Assembly: GCA_007833815.1 (NCBI GenBank)
Contig: CP033464.1
Coordinates: 3,900,001-3,964,000, forward strand
Direction: 5' to 3'
Length of the DNA stretch: 64,000 nucleotides
Origin: Brevibacillus laterosporus
Lineage (GTDB): Bacteria; Bacillota; Bacilli; Brevibacillales; Brevibacillaceae
The stretch's first letter is position 1; each line of letters opens with the position of its first letter. The notes beneath the pieces are model-generated. The model searched no databases and was not told the DNA's origin. It saw only the letters and a list, made by a program, of their open reading frames with translations. Made by a program: the position numbers and the translations under genes. Of this stretch, positions 30,001-32,006 are shown piece after piece.

Positions 30001-32006
30001 GAACCCACCATCGACCACCAGAATAGCTCCCATACCGACACGTCAAATGTAATCGCTGTTTTTTGTAGAATAGTGTCGGTTGCTGAAATAGGGTATTTTG
30101 TTTGCATCCACATCAGTCGATTGATAACCGAGTGGTGTTCGATCATGACCCCTTTAGGCTTGCCTGTAGATCCTGATGTATAAATGACATAAGCTAAGTG
30201 ATTCGGTCCATTTACCGCTTCCAGATTCGAACTCTCTTGGCAATAGTTTTCAGCATCATTTATATCTACCATTTTCCCAGCAAAAGAGACTCTATCCAAC
30301 AAATGATGTTGTACCAAGAGTAGTTTTGCTTCCGAATCCTCTAACATATAGCGGATTCTTTCCTCTGGAAATTCCGGGTCAATTGGTACATATGCACCGC
30401 CTGCTTTTAATATCCCAAAAATTCCAACCATCATTTCCAAGGAACGTTCTGTCATGATTCCGACTAATTGGTCTGCTTCTACTCCTTCAGCACGCAACTT
30501 TCGCGCTAACTGATTCGCTCTTTCATTTAATTCCCGGTAAGTAAGTTGTTCCCCTTCACATATTACAGCTACTTGTTCTGGTGTACGTGCTGCTTGTTCT
30601 TCAAACAGTTGGTGAATCAGCTTTTCACGTGGATAGTCGGCTAGTGTATTGTTGAATACAGATAAAATGTTATTTTTCTCTTCCTCGCGAAGTAAGGATA
30701 TGTCAGCTATTTTTGAAATAGGATAATGAATGATTGTTTCAATAATGGTAAAGAACTGCTGAACAAGCTGCTCGATCTCCTCTTCTGTAAACAACTGTGC
30801 GCGATAATTAAGCTGAAACAAGATTTTTTGATTATCTACCCCATCAATCACATTCATTTCAAAATCATTAATGACATCCCCACAAAAGTTCTCGTTAACT
30901 TCAATTTCAGCATTTTCATACTGCAAATAATTCATTGGGCGGTACTGTACAGAAACGCCAAATAAACGCTGTAGATCCTTGTGTTGATGTGTTTCTCGCA
31001 AGTCTTCCATTATTTTGTTGTATGGAAATCTTTGATGGCGCAGGATCGAAACCTGTTCTTTTGACACAACTTGCAAGAATGAAAGCAGGTCCATATCGGG
31101 ATCTACGAATACTCTAGTTGGTACTGTACTAACGAACATACCTATCATTTCTTTTTCTTTCTTTGTTGTTCTGTTCGCATAGAATGTACCTATAGACACA
31201 TCATTCTGAGTTGTTTTTTTATGCATGTAGATGTAGATAGCAGCCATAAACACGGTTAACATACTGCTATTGGTTTGTTTGCAAACCTCTTGCAGGTTAT
31301 TATACATGCTGTCTTCTAAGATAATATTTTTCCTTTTTCCAGCCGTACTTAAGGTAAGAGGATTGTATGATTTAGCCCCTATTACTTCAGGCAAGGTTCT
31401 GAATTTGTCCAGCCAATATGCTCTATCTTTTTGATAGCGATCAGACTCTTCGTAATCTTGCTCTGTCTGTATAAATTCAAAATAAGAATGATTCTCTGAT
31501 ATTTCTAGAATCGTACCATTTGTTATGTCGGAATAGTATTCATTCACTTGATTTATGAGCATTCTCGCAGAGATTCCATCGGTTACAATATGATGAATTT
31601 TGACATTGTACCAATATTCTTGGTCGCTAATCTTGCAAATGATAAATTGATATAAATCTGAATGAAAAAGTTCAAAGGGTGTTCTATTATGATGATCCAG
31701 CCGTTCCAACGCTTGAGCTTCGCCATCAGCACTTGAAAAATCCAAACATTCAAACGTTTTGTCAATATGCTCTTCCACATATTGTTGAGGATATCCGTTT
31801 TTAGCAGTTATTCTAATTCGAAAGGCATCGTACTGTCGAATAACCATATTTAAAGCTTGTTGTAAAGCGTTCAGTCTGATATTACCTTTCATTTTTATTG
31901 TCAATGAAATCGTCGAGACACCCGTGTTCGGATAAAGTAATTCAGAATACCATATCCTTTGTTGAGGCTGAGTCAACGAAAATAATTGAATCAAATCCTT
32001 ATTCAT
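1..32006 (-). CDS. Giant lipopeptide NRPS, eight modules visible, 3' end outside window
   Basis: One uninterrupted minus-strand frame runs from ATG at 32006 to base 1 (10,668 codons, still open). The start is supported by AGAGGTG about 7 bases upstream. The order read from signature motifs is C-A-T-E, C-A-T-E, C-A-T-E, C-A-T-E, C-A-T, C-A-T, C-A-T-E, C-A-T. Carrier-protein serine motifs (GGDSIK or GGHSLRA) fall near 28985, 24465, 19915, 15365, 10805, 7705, 4580 and 35. The 4.5 kb spacings contain an epimerase and the 3.1 kb spacings do not. All C (HHxxxDG) and E (HHxxVDGxSW) motifs I read are intact. The opening C domain with no loading module implies N-acylation by a fatty acid. The D/L pattern D-D-D-D-L-Gly-D-L and the three Orn pockets resemble brevicidine/laterocidine (recalled family knowledge). 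No thioesterase is seen, so the assembly line continues past base 1. Two ABC transporter genes precede it on the same strand. Confidence 0.95.
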   Translation of the reverse strand, partial: MNKDLIQLFSLTQPQQRIWYSELLYPNTGVSTISLTIKMKGNIRLNALQQALNMVIRQYDAFRIRITAKNGYPQQYVEEHIDKTFECLDFSSADGEAQALERLDHHNRTPFELFHSDLYQFIICKISDQEYWYNVKIHHIVTDGISARMLINQVNEYYSDITNGTILEISENHSYFEFIQTEQDYEESDRYQKDRAYWLDKFRTLPEVIGAKSYNPLTLSTAGKRKNIILEDSMYNNLQEVCKQTNSSMLTVFMAAIYIYMHKKTTQNDVSIGTFYANRTTKKEKEMIGMFVSTVPTRVFVDPDMDLLSFLQVVSKEQVSILRHQRFPYNKIMEDLRETHQHKDLQRLFGVSVQYRPMNYLQYENAEIEVNENFCGDVINDFEMNVIDGVDNQKILFQLNYRAQLFTEEEIEQLVQQFFTIIETIIHYPISKIADISLLREEEKNNILSVFNNTLADYPREKLIHQLFEEQAARTPEQVAVICEGEQLTYRELNERANQLARKLRAEGVEADQLVGIMTERSLEMMVGIFGILKAGGAYVPIDPEFPEERIRYMLEDSEAKLLLVQHHLLDRVSFAGKMVDINDAENYCQESSNLEAVNGPNHLAYVIYTSGSTGKPKGVMIEHHSVINRLMWMQTKYPISATDTILQKTAITFDVSVWELFWWSMVGSKVCLLSVGGEKNPERILETIAEHSITTMHFVPAMLHAFLDHVEQQPSEIVKAKLGSLRQVFASGEALPPQHVDRFQRAVSSVSQARLINLYGPTEATVDVTYFDCHADEQLAIIPIGKPIFNTQLYIVQADSEYLQPIGIAGELCITGVGLARGYLNRPELTEEKFVQNPFVPGERMYRTGDLARWLPDGNIEYLGRIDHQVKIRGYRIELGEVELQLLKLEAIQEAVVIAREDANGQKQMCAYFIANKQLTVGELRAELSQELPTYMVPSYFVQLDKMPLSPNGKIDRKILPAPEESIQTGVEYVAPRTAMEQTLVSIWQAVLGAKKISVLDNFFDLGGDSIKSIQISSRMLQAGYKLEMKDLFTSPTIAQLSRHIQLITKVADQGEVVGAALLTPIQHWFFEQKLVEQHHYNQAFMLFMKKGFDETALRKVIQKIAIHHDALRIAVRESDSGYETWYRGIEEGELYSLEVIDLRGETDCTQTIETKVNEIQSSIALTEGPLIKLGLFQCQEGDHLLIVIHHVAVDGVSWRILFEDIASGYEQALKGEAISFPQKTDSFQKWAEELSLYADSEELQKEKSYWQQIEQIDKTDLPKDFIQEQSVIGESQIVAVQWTDQETEQLLKQANRAYSTEVNDLLLTALGMAIHDWTGTEQVLVNVEGHGRESIIQDIDVTRTVGWFTSLYPVVLQMGTDQGVSQRIKQVKEMMRQIPHKGIGYGILRYLTQSQDRDISRAEPEISFNYLGQFDQDLQHNALQLSNHSSGAFVSGQAVRKYTLDLNAMVTDGSLKLTISYSSKEYRKETMEQLGELLRVSLQLVIAHCLTKEQVELTPSDLLLKGLTVEELDRFVAQTKHIGEIENVYSLTPMQKGMLFHNLMDSHSGAYFEQLTFEIQGSFDVITFGKSLDALTQRHATLRTNFYSGWKDDPVQVVYRQKSSELYFEDLREMDEAEREMYLTTFTSQDKARGFDLAEDSLMRVSILRTTAETYHFIWSFHHIVMDGWCLPIMTKEVFEGYSAILQKRQPELEDVTPYSQYIDWLERQNEEDTSKYWSNYLAGYESQSLLPKEKPQNREGYSAKKLTNVLTKTLVARMNQVAKQHQVTINTFMQTAWGILLQKYNSNQDVVFGSVVSGRTADIPGIEGVIGLFINTIPVRIRCKGEETLGEVLRKVQEQALESHAYDTHPLYDIQGLTAQKQDLINHIMVFENYPVEHEMEQLGIGKQASYTIVDVKVTEQTNYDFNIAVIPGEETKLLLEYNALVYDEASVERIGMHFVHMLEQIVDNPDARVNELEAVTPIEKTQIVDVFNNTQANYPREKTVYQLFEEHAEQTPDQVAVVYEDEQLTYRELNEKANQLARTLRAKGVQANQLVGIMVERSLEMIVGIFGILKAGGAYVPIDPEYPEERIRYMLEDSGAQLLMVQSHLQERISFEGTLLMLDDEKVYSADDTNVEPITGPNDLAYVIYTSGTTGKPKGVMVEHHGLCNLKTYFEYNLNLSAQDRTVQFASMSFDAACAEFFKAFICGGTLFIPPTSVIMNYRLFENYITKNQITVAALPPTYAIYLEPSNMPSLKTLITAGSASSVELVQKWKDHVSYFNAYGPTEDSICSSVWSYDKDSMSEKVVPIGSPIKNHRIYIVDADGHLLPIGVPGELCIAGEGLARGYLNRPELTEEKFVNSRFREGERMYRTGDLARWMSDGTIEYLGRIDHQVKIRGYRIELGEVEAQLLKIDSVQEAIVIAREDEAGQKHLCAYFVAETQLSMVELRSELSHELPTYMIPSYFVQLEQMPLTSNGKIDRKELPAPEEIMHTGVEYVAPRTEVEQLLVSIWKTVLGSQKMGILDNFFDLGGDSIKAIQVSSRLLQSGYKLEMKDLFKYPTIEKLCPQLQLVSKIADQGEVEGQTALTPIQRWFFEQMKVEQHHHFNQAFMLYRKEGFVETALCEVMQKVASHHDALRMVFTLTENGYQARNRRVDEGELYTLEVIDLKGVIDCSKAIEKKANEIQSSINILEGPLMKLGLFQCVDGDHLLIVIHHLAVDGISWRILFEDLATGYEQVKNGAAIQLPQKTDSFQMWTEQLSLYANSEAMENEQKYWQQIEQMNMPLLPKDYAQAKKLVQDSEIVTVQWTEQETEQLLKQANRAYATEVNDLLLTALGMTIHAWTGMEQVFVNLEGHGRESIIADVDITRTVGWFTSQYPVVVEVQAGRNLSQKIKGVKEGLRHIPKKGIGYGILRYLSTLQGNVVFEVEPEISFNYLGQFDQDYQHNEMQLSPYSVGEAVSELIEMKTALNINGMISNGRLEMSIRYSDKEYNKETIEQVASLFQESLRDVVAHCVAKKSTELTPSDVLLAELSIEELDRLVEQTQEVGEVENVYELTPMQKGMYFHSLMNPHSGAYFEQTTFDLTGSFDLTAYAKSLDAWVQRHEALRTNFYNGLKDQPVQVVYRHKNGELHYEDLREMDMATRNSYIATYKSEDKARGFDLAHDSLIRVSILRTEEEKYHFIWSFHHMVMDGWCVSIMTKEVFGGYIAIRENRQPEYAALTPYSHYIEWLGRQDRESASSYWSEYLAGYEQQTLLINEKKHGKDSQAEGYVATKLNCTFSKELTKRLNQTAKQNQVTINTLMQTAWGIMLQKYNNHHDAVFGSVVSGRPADIPGVENILGLFINTIPVRIRCEAEETVAEVMRKIQEQALASNAYDTYPLYDIQALTEQKQDLINHIMVFENYPMEQQIEQLGSTGQSKFEIGNIDTVEQTNYDFNLIIMPGEEMGICYGYNTLVFDRASIEKIQGHFVHIVEQITSNPHQCVSELELVTATEKEQILAMFNDTKATYPQDKMLHQLFESQVERTPDQVAIVCEESKLSYRELNERANQLARTLRMKGVKADQLVGIMAERSLEMIVGMLGILKAGGAYVPIDPEYPQERISYMLEDANVTLFVSQRHLQDRVSFTGTLVLLEEETSYQTDGSNLEPIHGPKDMAYVIYTSGTTGKPKGVMVQHASIVNTILWKADTYQFSMEDHVLMVTPFVFDPFLTHLFGPLVMGSTVYLLPDEESKDHEAIKKAITQQKITHLQSSPSFLWAMVETMNPQDLQSVKNIVVGGEKIVSALVRKVAELNPNIEICNEYGPTESTVVTTSLSITQPEQELSIGKPIANKRVYIVDQHNQLQPVGVAGELCIAGAGLARGYLHLPELSAEKFVDNPFASEEKMYKTGDLAKWLPDGNIEYLGRIDHQVKIRGYRIELGEVEAQLLRVDSVREAIVIAREEEDGQKHLCAYFVADKQLTVGDLRSELSQELPSYMIPAYFMQLEQMPLTTNGKIDRKALPAPEGGVQTGVEYVAPRTSVEQTLVSIWQAVLGSQQIGILENFLDLGGDSIKAIQVSSRLLQAGYKLEIKDLFKYPTVAQLSPHLQLVSKIADQREVVGAAKLTPIHHWLFEQKSAEPHHFNQAVMLYQKQGFDEMVLRQVMQKIAEHHDALRMVFPMTSDGYEAWNRGVDEGELYSLEIIDLKDEVELAQVIEAKANEIQSSINITEGPLMKLGLFKCAEGDHLLIVIHHLAVDGVSWRILFEDIAAGYEQVLSGQEIRLPQKTDSFQTWAEQLSYYANSQTMGAERAYWNQVEQTKLIPLPKDHIQKKSLVRDGEIITVRWTEQETEQLLKQANRAYNTEVNDLLLTALGIAIHAWTGTEQVLVNLEGHGRESIIPDVDITRTVGWFTSQFPVVLKTNASRNVAQQIKTVKEGLRQIPQKGIGYGILRYLSEPQEGMTFRVEPEITFNYLGQFDQDLQRNAMQFSPYSSGAAVSQDKERRYTLDMNGLISGGVLELTIGYNGKEYRQETMKHVAELLRSSLQAVIEHCVAKERTELTPSDILLKGLTVEELERLVEDTQHIGEIENVYPLTPMQKGMYFHSLMNPLSGAYFEQTTFDLIGSFDVIAFGKSLDILTQRHVALRTNFYSGWKDLPVQVAYQNKRSELYYEDLRQMDKAKREAYLTTFAIEDKAKGFDLAHDSLIRVSILRTDEEGYHLIWSFHHIVMDGWCLSLMTQEVFGSYFAIRGNRQPELDDVTPYSNYIEWLANQDDAEASKYWSEYLTSYDQQTLLPKGKTQSKSEGYVAQKLTRELGIELTGRLQQVAKQAQVTINTLVQSAWGVTLQKYNDSQDVVFGSVVSGRPSEIPGIENIIGLFINTVPVRIRCKGEESFADVMSRGQEQALASQAFDTYPLYDIQRLTSQKQDLINHIVVFENYPMGQQIEQLGSSDQESFEIANIEIMEQTNYDFNLSVIPGENMDVCSEYNALVYDQEGIEQILGHFVHIMEQIADNPHIRVNELELITAGEKKHILEVFNDTATDYPRAMTVQQLFEAQVESTPDQVAVVYEGSQLTYRELNEQANQLARTLRADGVQADQLVGIMVERSLEMMVGILGILKAGAAYVPIDPEYPEERISYMLEDAGAKLLVTQSHLQERVSFTGRIVMLDDSEAYNEDHSNLEPIQGPNHLAYVIYTSGTTGKPKGVMIEHQQLTAMAQAWKLAYGLDGEHPKVLQWASFSFDVFTGDYVRALLHGGELIICPSQSRLEPASIYELLRGHKVSIFESTPAIVIPLMDYVYENKLDIDSLKTLIVGSDHCPPDAFATLLTRFGLHMRILNSYGVTEACIDSSFFEQTDSLVAMNIPIGKPLPNVKMYVLDENHVIQPIGISGELYIAGSGVGRGYLNRPEMTEEKFMDNPFVTGERMYRTGDLVRWLPDGNIEYLGRIDHQVKIRGNRIELGEVETQLLKIATIKENVVVAQEDQVGRKYLCAYFVADKKRSASELRGALSQVLPSFMVPSYFVQIEQLPLTPNGKIDRKALPVPEGNVESDIEYVGPRTAAERMLVSIWQAVLGTKAIGIMDNFFDLGGDSIKSIQVSSRLLQAGFKLEMKDLFRYPTVAQLSKHIHSVTRIADQGEVIGEVLLTPIQRWFFEQSFADQHHYNQAMMLYREEGFDETALHKVMEKITEHHDVLRMVFRASEEQYQAWNRGVGEGESYSLEVFDFKGTADCAQAIEDKANQMQASINLSEGPLLRLGLFQCEDGDHLLIVIHHLVVDGVSWRILFEDIANGYEQAVKGESIHFPYKTDSFRTWAEELSHYANSEKIELEREYWQQIEQTATTPLPKDNKQVTTFIKDIEFVTVHWTEQETEQLLKLANRAYNTEVNDLLLAALGMAIQTWTGMEQVLVNMEGHGREAILSDVDITRTIGWFTSQYPVLLQMDAAKQVSKQIKTVKEGLRQISQKGIGYGILRYLSDCEEGNRFSAEPEISFNYLGQFDQDLQNNAIELSPFSKGADMSANANMQYALDMNGMISNGALSMTIHYSGKEYHRETMEQFTELLQESLREVIAHCVTKERTELTPSDVLLQGLTVEELEQIDAQTRNIGEIENIYAMTPMQKGMWFHSLMDPQSGAYFEQTTFDVLGRFDATVFGQSLQMLFQRHEIFRTNFYNGWKDQPVQVVYQDRNRALHYEELLGMDEIERDSYIECFIEKDRATGFDLSQDILLRVSILRTGKETYRIIWSSHHILMDGWCLSLVAQEVFECYFAILQNREPKLAEVPPYSAYIEWLERQDREEASTYWSGYLAGYDQQTIVPKEKVQRKEDPVFDHRFCDLGRELTSQMNGLARQHQVTIYTLMQTVWGVMLQKYNGSQDVVFGSVVSGRPADIPDVESMIGLFINTIPIRIRSEAGATFAEVMKQSQEHALASHAYDTYPLYEIQALTEQKQDLINHIMVFENYPMEQQMEQVGGNDPSAFEIANVKIVEQTNYDFNLNVLPGEEIRVHIEYNTSVFDQTGIDRILGHFVHMMQQVINNPHVPVTELELVTAKEKEQIMGVCNNTEADSHSHQEKTVQKLFEDQVERTPNQVAIVCEGEQLTYHELNERANQLARTLRSKGIEADQLVGIMVERSVEMMVGILGIIKAGAAYVPIDPEYPEERISYMLEDASANLLVLQSHLKDRVSFTGNLVMLDDSEAYSEDGSNLEPIQGPNHLAYVIYTSGTTGKPKGVMIEHKQLTAMSHAWKLSYGLDEQNPKVLQWASFAFDVFTGDYVRALLNGGELIICPSHSRLEPANIYELINKHQVTIFESTPAIMIPLMDYVYENKLDIQSLKTLIVGSDQCPVDAFAQLLSRFGEHMRILNSYGVTEACIDSSYFEQTSSLLSLNLPIGKPLPNVRMYILDENRAIQPVGIPGELYIAGIGVGRGYLNRPDMTAEKFVDSPFVDNERMYRTGDLVRWLSDGNIEYVGRIDHQVKIRGNRIELGEIEAQLLKIDSVEEVVVIAQEDSVGQKQLCAYFVADNQLTVSDLRSTLSQELPGYMIPSYFVQLEELPLTPNGKIDRKALPVPDGSMQTGVEHVAPRTPMELSLANIWEEVLGTSNIGVKDNFFDIGGHSLRATTLVAKIHKELGLNVALRDVFSSPTIEQMAAGITGMEYRAYASIPVIEKRDFYPVSSAQKRLYILGQMEGGELSYNMPSVLLVEGPLNRASLEEAFKKLIGRHEALRTGFEMVNGMPIQRVYQDVEFEVEYGQATDEEVENIVRAFVRAFDLEKAPLLRVGLIELGVERHLLLFDIHHIVSDGASTSILIHEFVQLYRGVELSPLRIQYKDYAVWQQTEVQGQHMGKQEEYWLDVFRGEIPVLDMPTDYARPAVQSYQGDTFEFVIDEQRSNGLKQIAAQTGSTLFMVLLASYSTMLSKYSGQEDVIVGTPIAGRPHADLDSLIGMFINTLAIRTQPAGEKSFYDYVQEVKEHALKAFENQEYPFEELVEKLHVARDFSRNPLFDTMFIMQNVENEELAIEGLRFTPFADEHAVAKFDLTLNAMEEADSIRCGMEYATSLYKRETIERMAEHFLQVIDGIINDPEEKLSSLEMITSKEKAFILDTFNDTAGDYPREKTIHQLFESQVERTPEQVAVVYEGQQMTFRELNERANQLARTLRAEGVQPDQLVGIMVERSLEMMVGLLGILKAGGAYVPIDPEYPEERIRYMLEDAGAKLVVMQSQLQDRLAFAKRLLSLDEEASYHQDGSNLNPLSSSTDLAYVIYTSGSTGKPKGVMIQHQSVVNFIQGITDQIDFVQGKSLLSVTTISFDIFVLETFLSLSKGVRVVLASGVQQTDPKALRDVMVEQQIDMIQMTPSRMQMLLSSDHVDCLQDLQEIMLGGEALPTSLLEILRKNTPARLYNMYGPTETTVWSSVGEVTEGEHITIGKPLVNTRFYLLNEEGQPQPIGVAGELCIAGEGLARGYWNRSELTEEKFAENPIVPGERIYKTGDLAKWLPDGTIEYLGRIDHQVKIRGHRIELGEVETQLLHVDSVQEAVVIARRDQEGQQQLCAYFVAEQQLTVSDLKGQLSHELPSYMVPSYFVQLEQMPLTPNGKIDRNALPAPEGGIHTGAEYVAPRTWMEAKLVQIWQEVLGLTNIGIRDNFFEIGGHSLRATTLVAKIYKEINKNLPLRDAFQYPTIEQMAHVIEGMEQSAYASIPVIEESEFYPVSSAQKRLYILSQLTGGEISYNMPDIVMIEGALDQQRVEEAFRKLIARHETLRTSFEMVNGEPVQRVHQQADFAVTYAQASLEEAEDHVREFVREFDLQKAPLLRVGLIEMSADRYLLLFDMHHIISDGVSMGILIQEFARLYGGEELPPLRIQYKDYAVWQQVGVHSEQMKQQEAYWLDAFRGEIPVLDMPTDYVRPALQSFVGETIEFVIDDTGREGLKKLAARTGSTLHMVMLAAYTTLLHKYTGQEDVIVGTPIAGRPHADLEPMIGVFLNTLALRTYPSGDKSFYEYLQEVKVSALKAYENQDYPFEELVEKLNVNRDLSRNALFDTMFEFINLEQDGLHMEGLNVQPYPSENTVAKFDLTLEAIERAEGIVFTMEYATSLFKRETVERMAGHFKQVIQAIVHNPQATLSSLEMITPAEKGTILEGFNATTTDYPREKTIHLLFEEQVERSPDQVAVVYEGSQLTYRELNERANQLARTLRAEGVQADQLVGIMVDRSVEMMVGILGILKSGGAYVPIDPEYPEERISYLLEDAGAKLLIMQSHLFERVSFTGKIVMLDDSDSYSQDGSNLQAASNPNNLAYVIYTSGTTGKPKGVMIEHKQVTSIASAWKQAYRLDEESVRLLQWASFSFDVFTGDYVRALLHGGKLVICPSQSRLDPTRIYGLMREHGITIFESTPAIAIPLMEYVYENSLDIRSLKTLIVGSDQCPPDAFAQLVSRFGSHMRILNSYGVTEACIDSSYFEQSDALPALSLPIGKPLPNVKMYVLNENHAILPVGVLGELYIAGNGVGRGYLNRPEMTAEKFVDNPFALGEKMYRTGDLARWLSDGNLEYIGRIDHQVKIRGNRIELGEVETKLLKTPFMQEAVVIAREDEAGLKQLCAYFVANKTLTLSELRSTLSQELPGYMIPSYFVQLDQMPLTPNGKIDRKALPAPEGSVQTGANYVAPRTPIEKTLVSIWQAVLGTDAIGIMDKFFDLGGDSIKSIQVSSRLFQAGYKLEMKDLFQYPTVAELSKRVQSITRIADQGEVVGEVGLTPIQRWFFEQAYTEQHHYNQTVMLFKEQGFDEEALHKVMQKIAWHHDALRTVYTPTESGYKAWNRGVEEGELYSLEVVDFRDVTDGAKAVEAKASELQSSMNIGEGPLMKLGLFRCTNGDHLLIILHHLVVDGVSWRILFEDIATGYEQALSGEEICFPHKTDSFQTWASQLALYANSDEMEHEREYWQKLGQIPMTRLPKDNTQAISIMKDSQSIMVHWTAQETEQLLKLANRAYNTEVNDLLLTALGMAIHSWTGLEQIHVSLEGHGRESILQDMDITRTVGWFTSQFPVVLEMHAGKHVSQRIKSVKEELRHIPQKGIGYGILRYLSERSEGVAFTEPEISFNYLGQFDQDLQNNDIQLSPFASGAETSQNASMPYTLDMNGLISEGALSLEINYSGKEYQRETMEKLAELLQASLREVVAHCVAKERPELTPSDVLLRGLTVEELEQIVEQTTQVGEVENIYAMTPMQKGMWFHSLMDPQSGAYFEQTTFDISGRFNVEVFETSLRMLFQRHEIFRTNFYNGWKEQPLQVVYREKDSALYYEDLMAMNDEVRKPYIDTFIKKDKETGFDLSQDLLMRVSVLRIGEEDYKLIWSSHHILMDGWCLSLVASEVFECYFAIQQQRAPQLAEVSPYSAYIEWLERQDSKEASSYWSNYLAGYDQQTMVPKAQSSSKVEEQVFMTSFCDVGKELTLQMNTVARQQQVTINTLMQTVWGLMLQKYNGTDDVVFGSVVSGRPADIRDVENMIGLFINTIPVRIHCKETATFTDLLKQNQEKALASHAYDTHPLYEIQALTEQKQDLINHIMVFENYPVEQQMEQVGKDDETAFEVTNVKMVEQTNYDFNLIVIPGEEIRIHIEYNASMYDQTGVERILGHFVHVMQQVINNPAVAVNAVELVTQQEKAQIVEVFNHTAVAYPQEYMIQQLFEQQAERTPDQLAIVYEAEQMTYLELNERANQLARSLRVKGVQADQLVAIMAERSLEMIVGMLGILKAGGAYVPIDPEYPEERIRYMLEDAGVQLVVTQHQLQEQVSFFAADKLVLLDDKATYQEERSNLEPIHGPNNLAYVIYTSGTTGKPKGVMVEHASIANTIHWKANTYGFTGNDRVLMVTPFVFDPFLTHLFGPLVSGSTVYLLPDGESKDPVAIKKAITQQSITHLQSSPSFLWSIVDTMNPEDLQSVKNIVVGGENIVSALVKRVTEMNPYIEICNEYGPTESSVVTTSLSITHADQELSIGAPIANKQVYIVDPHNQLQPIGVAGELCIAGAGLARGYLHLPELTAEKFVDNPFVAEERMYRTGDLARWLPDGNIEYVGRIDHQVKIRGYRIELGEVEAQMTKLAPIQEATVIVKEEEAGQNQLCAYFVSETQLKVSELRKALTHVLPEYMVPSYFVQLEQMPLTSNGKIDRKALPAPEGSIQSGKEYVAPRTSVEAKLALIWQEVLSLSSIGVKENFFEVGGHSLRATTLVA
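3090..7540 (-). other. NRPS module 7: C-A(Orn)-T-E
   Basis: Boundaries are approximate. The C motif HHIISDG is near 7140. The A domain repeats the ornithine pocket (FDVFTGDYVRA near 5610, LIVGSDQC near 5395, LNSYGVTEACID near 5310). T has GGDSIK near 4570 and is followed by an E domain with HHLVVDGVSW near 4015, so D-Orn is expected. Confidence 0.85.
7540..10660 (-). other. NRPS module 6: C-A(Gly)-T
   Basis: Boundaries are approximate. The C domain has HHIVSDG near 10245, of the type that joins two L residues. The A domain has FDIFVLETF near 8710, MIQMTPSRM near 8580, IMLGGEAL near 8510 and MYGPTETTVW near 8430. The pocket D-I-L-Q-M-G-M-V-W(-K) is a close variant of the glycine code DILQLGLIWK. 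The carrier motif GGHSLRA is near 7705 and there is no E domain. Confidence 0.83.
10660..13870 (-). other. NRPS module 5: C-A(Orn)-T
   Basis: Boundaries are approximate. The C domain has HHILMDGWC near 13385, as expected after an epimerase. The A domain repeats the ornithine pocket DVGEIGSID(K), with FDVFTGDYVRA near 11840 and LNSYGVTEACID near 11540. The carrier motif is the GGHSLRA type (near 10805) rather than GGDSIK, and no E domain follows, so L-Orn is expected. Confidence 0.85.
13870..18430 (-). other. NRPS module 4: C-A(Orn)-T-E
   Basis: Boundaries are approximate. The C motif HHIVMDGWC is near 17930. The A domain shows FDVFTGDYVRA near 16395, SIFESTPAI near 16270, LIVGSDHC near 16185 and LNSYGVTEACID near 16100. 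The pocket D-V-G-E-I-G-S-I-D(-K) is the established ornithine code of gramicidin S and tyrocidine synthetases. T (GGDSIK near 15365) and E (HHLVVDGVSW near 14800) follow, so D-Orn is expected. Confidence 0.85.
18430..22980 (-). other. NRPS module 3: C-A(unassigned X)-T-E
   Basis: Boundaries are approximate. The C motif HHMVMDGWC is near 22480. The A domain has FDPFLTHLFG near 20930 instead of the usual FDxSVxE, then ITHLQSSPSF near 20815 and NIVVGGEKI near 20720. The pocket reads D-P-T-Q-I-V-E-V-V(-K), which I do not recognise. Module 8 has the same residues. In brevicidine-type peptides positions 3 and 8 are both Trp, so Trp is the contextual guess. The Glu at 322 would be unusual for that and leaves a basic substrate possible. 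T (near 19915) and E (HHLAVDGVSW near 19350) follow. Confidence 0.68.
22980..27500 (-). other. NRPS module 2: C-A(aromatic?)-T-E
   Basis: Boundaries are approximate. The C domain has HHIVMDGWC near 27010 (type that follows an E domain). The A domain contains FDAACAEFF near 25470, ITVAALPPTY near 25340 and LITAGSAS near 25280. The pocket reads D-A-A-A-I-A-A-I-C(-K). Positions 299-331 match the Phe/Tyr/Trp family (GrsA is DAWTIAAICK), but residues 239 and 278 are both Ala, giving a larger cavity. I call it aromatic without choosing between Tyr, Trp and Phe. T (GGDSIK, 24465) and E (HHLAVDGISW near 23900) follow, so a D residue is expected. Confidence 0.7.
27500..32006 (-). other. NRPS module 1: C(starter)-A(Ser)-T-E
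   Basis: Boundaries are approximate. The C domain carries HHIVTDG near 31590 and differs from the later C domains, fitting a lipo-initiating starter. The A domain (A3 motif near 30170) has FDVSVWELF near 30040. By alignment to GrsA PheA I read pocket residues D-V-W-H-F-S-L-V-D(-K), matching the serine code. The T domain has GGDSIK near 28985 and is followed by an E domain with HHVAVDGVSW near 28420, so D-Ser is expected. Brevicidine has Asn at position 1 (from memory), so this assembly line would make a variant. Confidence 0.82.

Noticed and set aside
386-31117. Many plus-strand ORFs of 60-150 codons across the first 31 kb
   Set aside because: They lie antisense to the single long NRPS frame, recur at equivalent places in each module and translate to no recognisable protein. 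They are shadows of conserved domain coding.
1-32006. The 32-kb NRPS as several separate genes
   Set aside because: The frame of the ATG at 32006 and of the last residues at base 1 agree (both codon starts are 2 modulo 3), and motifs are in frame throughout, with no complete large minus-strand ORF inside the interval.
1-32006. Periodic repeats of 3.1 and 4.5 kb as a tandem array or CRISPR-like structure
   Set aside because: The periodicity is explained by NRPS modules without and with epimerase domains. No short direct-repeat/spacer array exists in the window.
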